Notes: a model not told the origin generated them from the letters alone. Shown: positions 1 to 12,600, counted from the stretch's first letter. The stretch is DNA of 64,000 nucleotides from Ancylostoma caninum (GCA_037903475.1 JBAJFG010000013.1:496001-560000), one strand, 5' to 3'. Translations and numbers: made by a program.

Positions 1-1632
1 TGTGGATAGAGCTCTGAACAACATACAAACCTTGCAGTTTTTCTGTATTGTGTTTTTCATGATCCAAATCAGCAGTGAGCGGAATTCCGGATACAGTAAC
101 TCAGATGCTCCTGAATTCCGACTCTGTGCGAACTTCTGGCTTCTAGATTTCTGGAGGATTGGCACTGGTTGAGTTATGTCAACTAGTACATGCTTATTTC
201 TTCTCTCTTAATTTTTCCAGTTTTCAAGCTTCTCCTAACTTCTGATTTCCGATTTCCGGTCTTACGCAACATTTCCGCTCATCTCTGATCGGAATGCAGA
301 ACTGTAGTTTTGAACTGGAAGAAAATGAACAAATCTTAATCCGATAGGAACAACTATAATGACTTATCCTCTTCTCTGAGGACGATTTCTTCACAGTTCT
401 TAATCGATTTGCTAGCTTATCTGCTTTACAACTGAAGATTAATCCTACTTGTTTTCGTGAGAGCCATTAAACTCGAGAAAATGGTTCGGTGGTACAATGA
501 TACTTAACGTCAGTTTTTGGTTGACGCATTCGCTACCTTAGGCTTTTGGCGTGGTGTGTCACGTGGGACAAACGCGTTTGAACACGTGTGGGTCCCGTGC
601 TCAGCGCTTGAGCACGTGGTCCCACGTCGTAGGAATTTTTCCCCATAACACTGCAAATTCGCGCGAATCTGAGATTGATCGTTTCCTCTTTTGTAGTCGG
701 CAGAAGTGTTTTCAAATGTTCGTCTTCCCTTCAGTTGGTGTTGTGTGAGGTTTCTTTTTCATACGTATCGTTCTTTTAGTTGTCCGTTTCAACCACGTAT
801 TAAAGAAGTTTGAGAGAATGTCTGCCATGTCGACCGCGTGTTTAGAACGCCCGAATACTTATTAGTCGAGTACTGCCGAGGAGGATGTTAATTATGACTG
901 CTTTACAAAAATATAACTCTGGAAAGAGCGTGCGCAGCCGATTGAGCACGCCGTCCTGCACCACACGTGTCAACCGGTTGAGCACATTGTCGTGACTGTG
1001 CTAATATCGGCTGGATGACTCCGTCACCTGTCCTCAACTCATTCCTAAATGCTATTTTACTCATAGATAAGTATGTAAATTAAAACATGAATACTGTGTA
1101 GAAATGAATTGTTCACAATTTATGCCAGAAAAGTTGAACACTCATGCTCTACAGTGTTACATGCATAGACTTTCACCAATCACAATCATTTGGGACTATC
1201 TGGCTATCTGGTGGGAACTTTTTCTGCTTCCGTTGCTGAGGTTAGACAGGCGGAATGCACGTCCATCAGAGACCGCATCCAATCTTTTCTTGTTTTCGAT
1301 GCTGCTTCTGTAGAAATCGGCAGAGTACCAGGTGAGAAATTCGTCGACTGTTGTTTTGAGTTCCTCCCCTTTTTTGGACAATTTCTTGCACAATGAGGAC
1401 TGTTTCGAGGACGTAACAATTTGTAGTTGCATAGAAAGAAGTACGGACTGTAAAATCTTTGATGAACCCTAACTAAGCAGCTAACTTCTTGAGTTGCCGA
1501 TGTTTATTGGACTTATGCATTGTCGTGGCTCAAATACAAGTTTGCTCGTCTCAAATGTTTTCCTCGAGTTGCTAGTTGTAGGAGTGTGACATCTGCGAAA
1601 CATATGGGTGAGAACAGTTCTGCATCATACTA
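1..1632. other. Intergenic, no gene recognised
   Basis: I see no convincing exon here on either strand. The short open frames (for example a 78-codon minus-strand frame at 1196-1432) match no family I know and lack supporting splice signals. The only structure is a cluster of CACGTG and GAGCAC palindromes at 560-1000, listed separately. The stretch could be distal flank of a gene left of the window. Confidence 0.5.
560..627. repeat. Cluster of three CACGTG palindromes
   Basis: CACGTG occurs at 560-565, 583-588 and 613-618. It is bracketed by the inverted pair ACGTGGGAC (561-569) and GTCCCACGT (619-627), with a GTGCTCA/TGAGCAC palindrome near 597-615. A fourth CACGTG lies at 964-969 beside more TTGAGCAC words, and a similar GTGCTC/GAGCAC palindrome recurs near 15500. 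CACGTG is the core site for bHLH and bHLH-PAS factors, but recurrence of the GAGCAC words elsewhere suggests a dispersed repeat as much as an enhancer. Confidence 0.45.
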
Positions 1633-2734
1633 TTGGGTTGGTGAAAAGCTCTGCAACACTTTCTACTTTCTTTCCTGAAACGCAAAAGCAATTTGATTAG
1701 TGATTACTATTGGTATTTGAGTACGAATACCTTCTTCCAGTCGAGTTTCACTTCGCTCCTTTGTCTAATATGGTTTCCTGCAAGAACATTCTGTAAGAAG
1801 TTCCGACGTCAATATAGGTCCTGCGTTTGAAGAGAACATTATCCACCATTTGGGGGTCCCCCCTTAGTACCGGGGCTTTGGGACTGGCGAAATGACGTTT
1901 CAAATTCACCCACGCTCTGGACGTGCCTCGACCGTTAATAACGACGATTTGCAGAACACCTTGAAGGCGACGCCGGATGCCGACACCTGCAAGTTGGCGG
2001 GAACATTCTATTGCAGCTATGCGACTTTCACCAAGCTTCAACCATTTCTCGGTTTTAGCAAAGTTGTCCGGGCATGAATGTTGTGCGAATATGACAAGTC
2101 ATGCTGGGTGAGCATGAGCATCAAGCAGTCAGTGTTTCTTTTGCCAGATAAAAAAGACTTTTTAAATGATACTGCAAAGTGGGAGTGGGAGCTTGTTCCT
2201 GCTCGCACAGCAGCGCCAATGGATTCCTGCTCAGAATCACTTCCGAAACCGTCAAAAGCAGACTCGCACGAAGAGAAGGTTTTCCTATTCTTTTGGTGGA
2301 ACCACAAATAATGCTTTACTATGTGTTCTTAATTAGTGGCATCACAGTGATGAGCGATCTCTGCGCTACCCAGACTCAGAAGCATGCAATCCATGGCCGC
2401 GAGAAGACTCAGACTGTCGGTTGGGAATTTCTGTCACACCTTCGTATTTTCTCGATCTGACCATGTCGGAATGTTACTTTTTCCCAGCCTTGAGCCACCA
2501 CCATATAAAAAATGAAGCCTGGCAACTAACGGGAATTCGAAAGTGAGGTGCCAAAGTCTTTCGATCTGCAGCCTATTAAGTTCTGCCAGGAAAGAACAGG
2601 GAAGCTGCCCAAAAGATGGGCTAAGGCACCTTGCAGTAATGGTTAATATAGCATTGACTGAAATTCTGTTTTAGTAAAGAAATCCCTCTCCACAGAATTC
2701 GTTGTGACTGTTGCAGTACTTTCTCACCAACCCA
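1633..2734 (+). mobile_element. Degenerate mariner-family element
   Basis: The ends form imperfect terminal inverted repeats. The left end begins TTGGGTTGGTGAAAAG; the right end, read in reverse, begins TGGGTTGGTGAGAAAG and continues with a matching CTGCAAC block. A TA dinucleotide flanks each side (1631-1632 and 2735-2736), as expected for Tc1/mariner insertion. The interior carries a plus-strand transposase remnant. At about 1.1 kb it is slightly shorter than an intact mariner (about 1.3 kb), so some deletion is likely. Confidence 0.75.
1892..2311 (+). pseudogene. Dead mariner transposase
   Basis: The plus-strand frame resembles the N-terminal and first catalytic part of mariner transposases. 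It begins with the word RSGRASTVNNDDLQ, followed by a helix-turn-helix-like stretch. Further on, LPKPSKADSHEEKVFLFFWW fits the usual PKP...HQKKV...VWW block. An in-frame TGA at 2075-2077 falls where the family has the conserved tryptophan of the KWVPH motif, and the segment that should hold the first catalytic Asp reads NDTAKW and has lost it. No intact C-terminal DD34D segment is visible. I infer a long-inactive copy. Confidence 0.75.
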
Positions 2735-2830
2735 TACATCATAGTGCAAAATGGACGGTCCAGTGATGTTGCTGCCTAATATAAGTGCTCTTTAAACAAG
2801 AATACAGGATAAGGCTTTGTTAGAGGGTTG

Positions 2831-3058
2831 CGCAGCGTTGGCGGACACGTCTCGACGTGTCCGATCGATAAGATCAACGGCATAGCGCGTCTATTCGGTC
2901 CGACAAACTGTTCCAAATTCTGTCCCGAAAAAAAAAACGTCTAAAAACAGGTTTAAAATCGCATTATTTTATGAATTCTGCAGGATTTAGCTCATCGAGG
3001 ATATTTCAGTGTCTGTTGAAAGCTCAGACACGAGAACGAGGTGCTACACTGCTTTTAA
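2831..3058 (+). mobile_element. Truncated TTAA-type element (copy of 28898-29320)
   Basis: The sequence from the palindromic ACACGTCTCGACGTGT through a GATCGATAAGATCAACGGC block to a GAGGTG-CTACACTGC end parallels the right two thirds of the element at 28898-29320. It ends in TTAA at 3055-3058. The left end is missing, so this is a truncated, non-coding copy. Confidence 0.65.
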
Positions 3059-4182
3059 CGCCCATAGTGTTTGTGGTGCAGTTATATTCCTACCTTTTTC
3101 GTTGGAATTCGTATAGCACACAAAAAATAACTCAATATTTTCATTTTGTTGATTGCTAAATTTCTTCGAGTATCCAAAGCTGTAAATAAGTTAAGTATTC
3201 ATATATCTGTAGATGTGCAATGAATTGCTGTTTTCGATAATGTCCAATATTTCAGAACGGGAGCCTAGTGATGAATTCATTACGACGGATAAAACATCGC
3301 GCTTTCATAATTCTAAACACTGAATTCTCGTTTACTTCATTTGTTCAGTTCCAACCAGTCAACAGCCATAATAATACCTTTCCGTTATCCTTCGTGAAGA
3401 AACTAAAATTTCTCTTTCTTCACGGTCCATTGCACTTTTATGAGCTGTGCTACGGAGAAAGCATTAAAGAATTTCTTTTACACGCCGCAGTAATTGATAA
3501 AGTGCACTTTCCACTGCTGCTAGCAGCTTGGTATCTGTTCAACCAGTATTCTACTGAGAATACTCTTAAAGATATACGAGATGAGTCAACTGCACTCTAC
3601 ATATCTGCTTTGTCTTCTTAGGCGGGATTTCAGGTAGCGAGATCCATCTACTCTAATCAGGTGATAGCATGTAGCTGCAAATCTCCGAGCGCTTTATCGT
3701 TTGCTGTGTTTTAATGACTTGGAATCCTAACAAATAAAAAAAACAAAAAATACCCTCACCTTTTTCACAAAGTTAATTATTAGTGACCATTTAGAATTCA
3801 GTCCTTCCTGGCTACTAGATTTCGCCAATATAGAAAAATATAGAATATAGAATTTGAATTTCTTTAAGCAAGCAACTTTTTAGGACATAATGCGAAAATT
3901 CAATGGTTTGGTGCCAGCGCGAGCGATGTGGGTAAAAACTTCGATGCTCCCCTTGACGATCCACACCCTCCTCAATCTCTCTCTTTCTCTCCCCCTCCCC
4001 TCCCGATCCTCCGCCCCATTCGCTCCTGAAACGTCCCGAACTCCGCCTTCTCCATTCCCTATAAACTCCTCCTCCTCTCCCGATAAACCGCCTGTTCCCT
4101 TAGAGTTTCCAACACTCAAGCTAAGGTGGCACATTTAAGCAGCGTGTTAGGTTCTCGTGTGGAGATTACTTTCAATTATTAA
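3059..4182. other. Intergenic with a pyrimidine-rich tract
   Basis: A 117-codon open frame (3268-3621, plus) matches nothing I recognise and has ordinary AT-rich composition, so I do not call it a gene. Positions 3957-4100 form a strongly C/T-rich tract on the plus strand, mostly CTC, TCC and CCCT words, that opens long proline/serine frames by composition alone. Confidence 0.45.
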
Positions 4183-4938
4183 GTTGTCGGGAAATGATTG
4201 AGACACTTCACCAAAAATTCTTCCTTGTATCCCTACCACGTGACTGCATGGCATGTGAATATGTGATACCCTGCCCTTCGCCATGACTACTATGAGCGAA
4301 AATGGACGAGCAACCAATGCGAGCAATTTTCTTGCACTAGCTCCTGTGGAGCGAAAATGCGAGCAACGCTTCGTTTCGAGCGATACGTCTCCTCGAAGCC
4401 ATTATCTTATTTTGCGATTTCCTGAGCTTGAGTGCAGGGTATGTTCTGCCAGAGTTGCCTGTAAGCAACATGATGGGCAACGTCAACATTTGCAATAGTC
4501 AAATTAGAGCGATGGCCGTACTCTTGGGGAAGCAGAGACAGTCATTTGAGGGCGCGTCTTACTGTACAAAAGGCACCCTCAAATGACTTTGTTAAGTCAT
4601 CGCCACTCGGAGGAGCACGCACCGACAAAGTTGCCATACATACCAAACTCGCCCAACATCAAGCTCTCTAAATAACACCTTGCCTGGGCGGTAGAGCTCT
4701 CCCTGGTCGAGCAGCACTTCGCCAACTTTGACGGTTTTTATCAGACAGTGACTGATGACTTCCTTGACCTGTATTAACATGATTACTGACCATGCAGTGC
4801 TGGAACTGTCCCCGATAGCTGGCCCCAGGTGATATGTGCACATGGTCTTTACAGCATGACCTGCAGTTCGTCAATAGAAGAGAAAAAGTTCGAAGACTGA
4901 AAAAAAAATCCAGAGTGTCTCAATCATTTCCCGACAAC
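4183..4938. mobile_element. TIR element with perfect 25-bp terminal inverted repeats
   Basis: Positions 4183-4207 (GTTGTCGGGAAATGATTGAG and five more bases) are the exact reverse complement of 4914-4938. The 756-bp body has no intact long frame and contains a secondary inverted repeat, AGTCATTTGAGGG against CCCTCAAATGACT, near 4541-4587. I read it as a non-autonomous DNA transposon. No clear target duplication is visible, so I do not assign a superfamily; the TIR style would fit Tc1/mariner-type elements. Confidence 0.7.
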
Positions 4939-7898
4939 CTAATGATTCATTGAGAAAAATGAAACAATAAAACCTGGAATTTTTCTTCTTCAGCGCAAGC
5001 AGGTGAAAATTAACTATAAAAGTTTTCTCTTTAGCTTATTTTCAAAATTTCAATTCCTCTTCATTATTTTATAAACATTTGCTCTCGATCATCCAACTCC
5101 TAAGTTAATTTTATTCACTTTATCCACTTAAACTTTGGCGTAGCATACCCATTTTCGGCTACCAACGTCACCTCCTCTCCTGGAAAAGATTCGCAAACGC
5201 AAATTCATTTATTTCTTATTTATTCATGTGATGTATTATTGTTTATAATATACATAATATATAACTTCCATGTGAGGTTAATAAAACAGTGAAAAATCAG
5301 AAGTGACAAATTCAAAAAAAAACGGCTTGGACATGAATATGAAAATGTAACAGCAAATAGCGAGCCAAGACTCTCGACTCGCTATTTTTGGCTACAGCCG
5401 AGAAGTTCACTTCTCCCTATATGATGACCTTTCCAACATGTCTGCAGAAGAGCACCTCTCCAGAAAATGCATTTGCTCTCCAATCACGTTAATATTGGAG
5501 AGCAAATGATCTTTAGTAGCCTCATTGTCAGAACTAACACGAATAAGAGAAACTGATACCTACTTTTGTGTCTGGCTGAAAGAAAGGTTAATACTCAGAT
5601 GCTCAATGTTCCATGGCCTAACCGAAACCCTTGTAGTGAAGCTACTCATTTCTGTCTCTGTGCAGTCAACAGTTCCTTGTTTCTGTTTATTAGAGATTAC
5701 ACTGCCATATATTAGCTATGGTATTACCTACGTTCTACGCTTGCATGAAAAGTACAGCAGCACAGGCTGCATTCTCGCTCATATAAGATGTGTTTGTAGT
5801 ACTGTTCATAAACCAATGGATGAACGCTTGTAACAGAATTCTTAGCCAAGAGGGCTGAGATTCATGAGTCGTTAACCAAGCGAACCAATGATGGTTATGG
5901 TGATTGCTTCTCCTATACACTACTTGGTAGGAGACGCAGCACGTCAAAGTTAGTGTGCGAACCTGGTTTCAATTGATTGTGTGTTCATGAATTCTAACCA
6001 GCTGCGCTGTGCTCCCATCCGTTCCTCAGTTCGATGTTATCTGCATGCACCGCAGAGAATCTCTCCTTTATTGACAGAGTAGATCCCTCAAATTTCAACG
6101 TCATCTAGTCCTCAGCAAGTGCTACACATTACACCGATTTCGATTTAGCAAATATATCAAGGCATAACTATTTTGGCAAACGATTTGAAAGGAGTAGTAG
6201 ACACACTATCTATGAGATTGTCCATCAATACTTCATGTCGACGAACCGGAGGATGTGATAGAGGAAAGACGACAGCATGAGCATTGTTATGGACAACAAG
6301 CGCTTCGTCGCGCCTTTGGCGGGTCCCACACTTGCCGCTTCGCGATATCCCGGTTTTGAAGTAGTATTAGGACAAATGGAAAGGGAAAAACGAACACGAA
6401 CCAGGCAGTGGTGAGGTCTGCCAAATGTTGGACGGGGCGTTTATCTCCATTCATTTTCGATCACGATTCTGTAAGCTCAAAATTCTTAAGATCCTTTAAT
6501 GAACAAAAGCTTCAAGGACACAGAAACGTACGAATCTCACATTAAAGGCAGCACTTTTGAATAAGGCAAATATTCACTTTTGACGTAGATCGTTTATCGT
6601 GTAATCGATTACTGGAGGATCATACAGTAATGCGAAAACAAAGTATGTTGTCATGTACAACCTCAAAATTATCGTGAACGTCAATGTCATTGTGACTTTT
6701 CTTGATGTTAGCTCATGCAAGGTCGGTCGCTTGCACATTCGCACCTAACATGTGCGTGGCGGGACCTACGAACATCATCAGGAGCGCAATCAATTGCGTG
6801 GGAAACAACACTCCGTTTAGAGAAATGCTCGCGCGTTTCGCGCTAATTCTTCGTTTGATATGATTTCTACCTACTTGTGAACTTCGGACTTCTCTATGCA
6901 AAAATTTCCAGGAATGCTGCTTTCAAGTTCCTTCAGACTATAAGCTGCACGTGAACAAAATAATGAATAATTTGAAATAGTGAATTGAACAGGAGCGCTC
7001 AGTTCTCATGTGTTTCTCCCTGGGTATTGAGGTAGAAGCGATTTCTAGCATACTTGACGGATCTTATTCTATAGACAGGAACTGGATGCAGGCTCGACAA
7101 AGTCTATTTTTGTTTCGAACGGCGAGGGAACCTGACAATGCACAGGAGCGCACTATTCCAAGTTGGAAGATGTAGGGTCCATGTGTATTCGTCCATTAGA
7201 TCGTGAGATATGAGCGATTACCAATAGAAAGATACTACGGATCTTACCATGCAGTGATGTGCAGGTATGAGTTGTTTTGTGAAATGAATTGCTCTTCCTC
7301 AGGAGAAGTGGAAAAAAGTTTAGAGAGACTGACCACGATGGGATGAGCCACCAATGGGCTTTGACACGGTATCACTCTCCCCACTTTGACAATGAGTTAA
7401 GAGGAGACAACACAACAGAAGAGGAAAACCGGCTTTAACTTTTTGTATTTCCACTTCATGGCTTTTTTCTCTAAGACCAGTGCCTTTATTAGAAACATGC
7501 GGTCATTGTGTTCGTGTTGATCATTGCGTTTGGCGAGTTGCTTTTCTCTCATGGTCCTCTAATTGAAGGAAGGTCACAGACACTATGTGCAGTAGGAGGT
7601 TCTCGTTGAAGCGGAGATCAAAGCTTCCTTGCACAGTGGCATGAACTTCAACCCTGTATGGACGGAATATTGTCTGATCTACTTGGAACATGAACAAATC
7701 TATACAACGAAAGTGAGACTGCACCTACGGTTCCAGTGGCTTACGCTCATCACGCAACGTACGCAACAAAGATGGGCGCTCGATGTTCAAATTAACGCCA
7801 GTAACGATAGGTTCTCCCCTGTTGGTATGGTCATGCGCTAAAAAATGACAGTAATTCGCTAAGTTGGGTTGAAATATCAAGGAAAACTGACGTAGACG
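4939..7898. other. Intergenic, no gene recognised
   Basis: This stretch is AT-rich with several AATAAA words and no supported exon. Two strong hairpins at 5355-5507 are described separately. The open frames (up to 102 codons, 5525-5833 plus) are unassigned and not flanked by convincing splice sites. Confidence 0.45.
5355..5507. repeat. Two perfect hairpins 84 bp apart
   Basis: AAATAGCGAG (5355-5364) pairs perfectly with CTCGCTATTT (5378-5387) across a 13-base loop. ATTTGCTCTCCAAT (5471-5484) pairs perfectly with ATTGGAGAGCAAAT (5494-5507) across a 9-base loop. Neither is followed by a T-run that would suggest a polymerase III terminator, and the stems are shorter than a typical microRNA precursor. 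They may be footprints of an inverted-repeat element. Confidence 0.5.
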
Positions 7899-8420
7899 TC
7901 AAAGGGAGGGTCCGGTCAAAATCTTGCCCACCTAGATTTTTTGCTCTCCGGAGTCCAAATCATATACGTAGCACGTTTCTCAGGTTTGAGATCTCGATAT
8001 AACCTCTATCGCTAGATATAAGAGAAAACGTCTGAAGATTATGATAGCCGTGGGATAACGCGCTCCAACCGACAAAGGCTACGCGCGTTCAACTGAACAA
8101 CGATGGACGCTCAGATACATACAGCCTAACGTACAGTTCGCGAAACTCTCCCCATCCCATCAAACGGACCACTGGTCGTTTGAATATGATTTTTCTCCTA
8201 CGATGCCACAATAGACAGCATGTAGGGCGCGCCGTATAACGTCATTTGAAAGCACGGACGCCGCAAACCAGCAAACGCAGTACCGAAATTGGTCGATGGA
8301 AAGCTTCCGTTGTAGAACCTTTTCAGGTATTTTTCTATGGTTTTCGTCCAAGGCGTCGCTGTGGGCTACGAATCCAATAGGAATTCGGGAGATGGAATCT
8401 TGCCCGGACCTTGCCTTTAA
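7899..8420. mobile_element. TIR element ending in AAGGGAGGGTCCGG-type repeats
   Basis: The left end TCAAAGGGAGGGTCCGGTCA and the right end, read in reverse as TTAAAGGCAAGGTCCGGGCA, are imperfect inverted repeats. The flanking tetranucleotides are TCAA and TTAA. The opening TTAAAGG resembles the larger group of TTAA-flanked elements in the window, but the next bases differ. No coding capacity is visible. Confidence 0.55.
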
Positions 8421-9541
8421 GGACGAGCGGATGTTAAATGGCCAGATAGGAACGAGGCTTATAAACGTTTAATGAAACTCAATGCAGGTCCAGCATTTAA
8501 ACGAATCAAACAGCGCGATCGCATGAGAAAAGTCGTCCCGAACAAGCTTGTAGGAAATAGACGAAGTGTTTTACCATGGTTCTCAAGTAGCGGTGCGATG
8601 AATATCATTGATAATACACCCAGCGGCGTTCCCATACTCATTTAGCGAAGGAGCGAAGAATGAGACCCTCGACACTACTATACACAAATACTGCTCGTTG
8701 AATAAATGAAATAATATAAGCGGAGTTTCGCCATCAAAAGAATCGAGTTGACTTGTTTTGCAGTCTTTTCCTAAGGCTCTTCTAGAAGCAGTGTTATTCA
8801 GCATAGAGAAAAGAGAATATGTTATTGAGAGAGACAACGAAGACTGGCTCATGTTTAGCAGAACGTGTGAAGAATCTTATATGTATCCCAAATACTGACA
8901 TGAATGGATGTGCCAAAACCTATTTTTATTATTGTATTATAGTTCTAGTCAAGTTGATCAATGTTTCGACAGAACAGAACGTCGGAGGCACCGGAAAGGT
9001 GTTTTTCTACCATGTGGCATTCTACCATTCGGAAGAAGACATCTTTTTCACCGAATTTGCCGTGTTTCAAGAAATCAAAGATCAACAACAACACAGGGAT
9101 ATGCACTCAATGGTTCAAACATCGAATCTGCTAAGTGAAGACTACGATTGCAACCCTATTCATCCATCATAAAACAGTTCATTGTGACATTGCTTCTTAC
9201 CAGACTAACACACCGAAAAGCAGTAATTTCCCTCCATTATGGACTATTGGGTAGATAGAATGCTTAATAATCCAGTCAGTGCAAGATAATGGAGGATTAC
9301 TAATCCGATCAGTGCAAGATAGCCCTCACAAAAAATTACGACATGCTCTTCATACCTTGCCTGATGCAATTGTCTGCCTCATCTCTATCTGAACACTTGA
9401 AGACTGCTCGCCATTAATCATATCATTTAATCATTTCTACGATCAATGAACTACCTTCAAATCTGTATTTGCATAGGGATCCGCTTTAGCTTACGTAATA
9501 CAAGAGATGTCGCCACGGTTAAACGACTCTAATCAATTCAG
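8421..9541. other. Upstream flank of dac-1
   Basis: No exon is supported here. A 117-codon plus-strand frame (8819-9172) is unassigned. Two copies of a short word (AATCCAGTCAGTGCAAGATA and a close variant) lie about 43 bp apart at 9268-9321. The last bases, TCAATTCAG, form a plausible trans-splice acceptor directly before the dac-1 start codon, so the true promoter may lie anywhere upstream. Confidence 0.45.
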
Positions 9542-9656
9542 ATGATGTCCTCGCTAAGTGCCATACAGAGCCTCGCTGAGCTACAAGCGAAGTTTCGTCC
9601 TGGAGCACTAATGTCGTTCGATGCCGAAGGCGTCGCTGCACCACTGCGAGACGGCA
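9542..9656 (+). CDS. dac-1 exon 1
   Basis: ATG ATG follows an acceptor-like TCAATTCAG with no spacer, which suits spliced-leader trans-splicing. The exon encodes 38 residues beginning MMSSLSAIQSLAELQAKF and ends GGCA before a strong GTGAGT donor. The leftover A joins GT of exon 2 to make serine, and the frame then runs straight into the conserved domain. Nothing in these residues is family-diagnostic, so an alternative first exon inside the 13.2-kb intron remains possible. Confidence 0.72.
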
Positions 9657-12600
9657 GTGAGTCGTCAGGTTGGTCCAAATTCAGACGTTTGGCTAGTCAG
9701 TAGCTGTAATCACTTTTCCATCACTTTATTGCAGGTCAGCCTGTACAAAAATAAATTATAACACGACGATAAATCTCGATTCTGGTGCAATCTGAGTAGT
9801 TGACAGTACAAATGTTACGCAACCGGTGCACATAAGAATCTAAATTGAAAGGAAAAAGTTGCGAGAGAACAGCGAACTGACGAGTGCAACACATCTTGAT
9901 TACTGAAACTCGACCGTGCGACCAAAAGCCGTGGGACTAAATGATGATCACCAGAGCAGAACGCAATCGCGCGGTCGGCCCTGGAATAACATCAGCCGAT
10001 AAATAATGTTTACCAAAATCGGAGACACATCTGTGACCCCATCTGACTACAGCGGATTTCCACCAGTATGAGTTTGCAAGCCTCCTCAGAAGAAAAGATC
10101 TCAAATTAACTCCAGGCAGTCCTTATAGATCACGCTTTTTTCTTTTACCTAAATTTGATGACATGAAAGACTGGTCGAAATCCACCAACGTGCACCGTAT
10201 TTCGTATTTCTTGATGCACTTTGCGGTTTCGCTTTATTTCATCCTGTGTACACAAGAACATGCTCTACTTGTATTTCATCCCAATCTATTTCTAAATCTA
10301 ACTTACCAATTAAATTTGATTCTACGCTGGACCAAGCAGGCGTTCTTTGTTGATTCCTTTTCCCAAACCAAGTTCTTGTTTGTTCCTCGAGAAACTGAAT
10401 GCCAGTCCGATAGAGGAGAGCACATTTGGCATCTCAATAAACTGTAATTTTTATTTACGTTGCGATTGAAAACTAGCTTCGGATAGGAACTCAGAGCAGG
10501 TGGCGTACAAAGACGCTGCGGAGAAAATTAAGAACCAATATCGTTACAGGCAAGAGTCCACTTCATACTTGTGTTTGAGCTATTGACACAGTCAAGACCT
10601 CCTCAATGCGCTGATCTCGAAAATTGACCTGAAATTTTCCAAAATGGCCTCTGATGCCGTTTTTTGGAACGGGGGCTGTACCAATCTGCTGGAAAAAATT
10701 TACGTGCAAAGACGCATTTCACCGTTGATCTTATCGATTGGACAGGCCAAGAAGTGTTTAGCCGACGTTGCTGCTGTAACGGACAGCCCGCGTAGCTCCA
10801 AGAAGCAAGTGCTTCAACTCTATCGAAAACGGTCTTTTCGTCATTTTTGTGACCTTTACTGCACATTATTTTAATCAGCGGTGCGAAGAATTCAGGAATC
10901 TGCTGAAATCATTGATTTGAGGAACGATATGGGCTCCTGCCTTTGAGGCAGTGTCTCACCTCATTTCTGAATAACAACAGATTCTGGACCAGCTTGACGC
11001 GCTGATTCAATAATATATGTGGAAGGTATGGTCCAAATTGGCCAATGAACCTTTCTATAAGAATTCAACCAATTGTGGTTTGTTCCGGTTGCTCATGCTT
11101 AATGTACGTAGTGAACACGTGTTACCAAGTCAAGAATTACGAACTAACTACACCTCATTCCTGGCTAGACACCGGTAATCTCCTGTATCCACCGAATATT
11201 TCAAATTCGGTGAACGTAGGAGATGACCGGTGCATCATCAGAAACGAAGATGACCAGTGTGTCATTTGAAGTTAGGCAAAATTCTTTTAAAACACGGAGT
11301 TCCTTATGGGCTTGAGTCATTTCCTCTAAACCATTGCTCTTGGCGCATCACTTCATTTCTGTTGCTGCATAAATCTCGAAAACGATTTCTGAGATGACAT
11401 TCTTCTTTTCGAACAGCAACAAATGATAGCCCTATGTACTGACAGTGAAGTGGGTGTTGTGCACTGGCGAAACAGAAGAAGATCAAAACAACGCTGTTTT
11501 GATGTTATTGCATGCGTAGTGAGGTATACATTAAAAAGTGCAGTGAAAACGTGAATAGAAACCACTGACGTCAAAGCCATGGCGCCGCTTGCATGACGGC
11601 ATGATCTGACAGAGGTGATATTGACCGCTGAAGGCTTAAGCGCAGCTTCTCTTACGAGCTGTCGTTGCACTGGCACCTCAAACTCTTCAGAAAGAAAGGC
11701 TTCAAAGAGGGGGTTTTCTGCACGTATGTGTTGGAATAAATAAGAATAAGAACTAGATTTTTCTGATGCCAAATTCTCAAAATGGAGCTTTTCCAGGATT
11801 GGTAGTTGTCGGTTGCGCTATTTTTCGCTGGCTCATTGCTCCATTTCGCAGGCCTAAAACACAAGCACACTGTAAGCTCTTCACAGCTTTCTTATGAAGG
11901 AAGATTAGCGCTTCCGAGTCGTACATGAGATGTAGCTAAAAGATAACAAATAGATGGAGAAAAGTGCATTCGAAAAAAAGAGCGAAGACTTATGTTAATA
12001 CCTAATAGTAACAGTTTTGCATCGTACCATTGGTTTTACTGATCTCTTCAAATGTGCTTCTTGAAAACGGCCCAACATGAGATCACGCTAACGTTTTTGC
12101 CTTAAAATTTATATTTTCTCGTGAAATGCTCACAGTATTCGTGTCCAGCACCTTCAATAACTCCCAAATGCTAGCTTTCAGTCCGAAAGAAGCCAAGTGA
12201 TAGGTACAGGGAAAATCGGCAAAATTATTAAAATCGATATTACCAAGGAAAATGAGCTTGATAATCGTGATCAGTACCCTCAACAACCTTTGTAAGGAAG
12301 CTTTCAGAGCAATACGTTGTGTCGAGTTTTGGGTGGGGCCACTGAAGTGCAGTAGTTAGTCCCGGTAAACATTACAGAATCGCATTGGATAAGTTTTCGC
12401 AAGTAAACAATCAGTTGAAGGAAAATATGAAAGGCCCAGGACAGGAACTGAACCTAACATGTGCGAGGAGCCAGTGACTAACCTCTTCACTTCGACGTAC
12501 CGGTGTGTTGCATTTGTGCACCCCGCACGTGCAAGGCGTTTCTGCCTAGGAGCAACTTCTTGCACGATTTTCTTCCGAAAATTTGAGTTGAGAATGTAAT

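Noticed and set aside
3890..4138. 82-codon Ser/Pro-rich frame
   Set aside because: It is a by-product of a pyrimidine-rich tract; no splice sites or family similarity.
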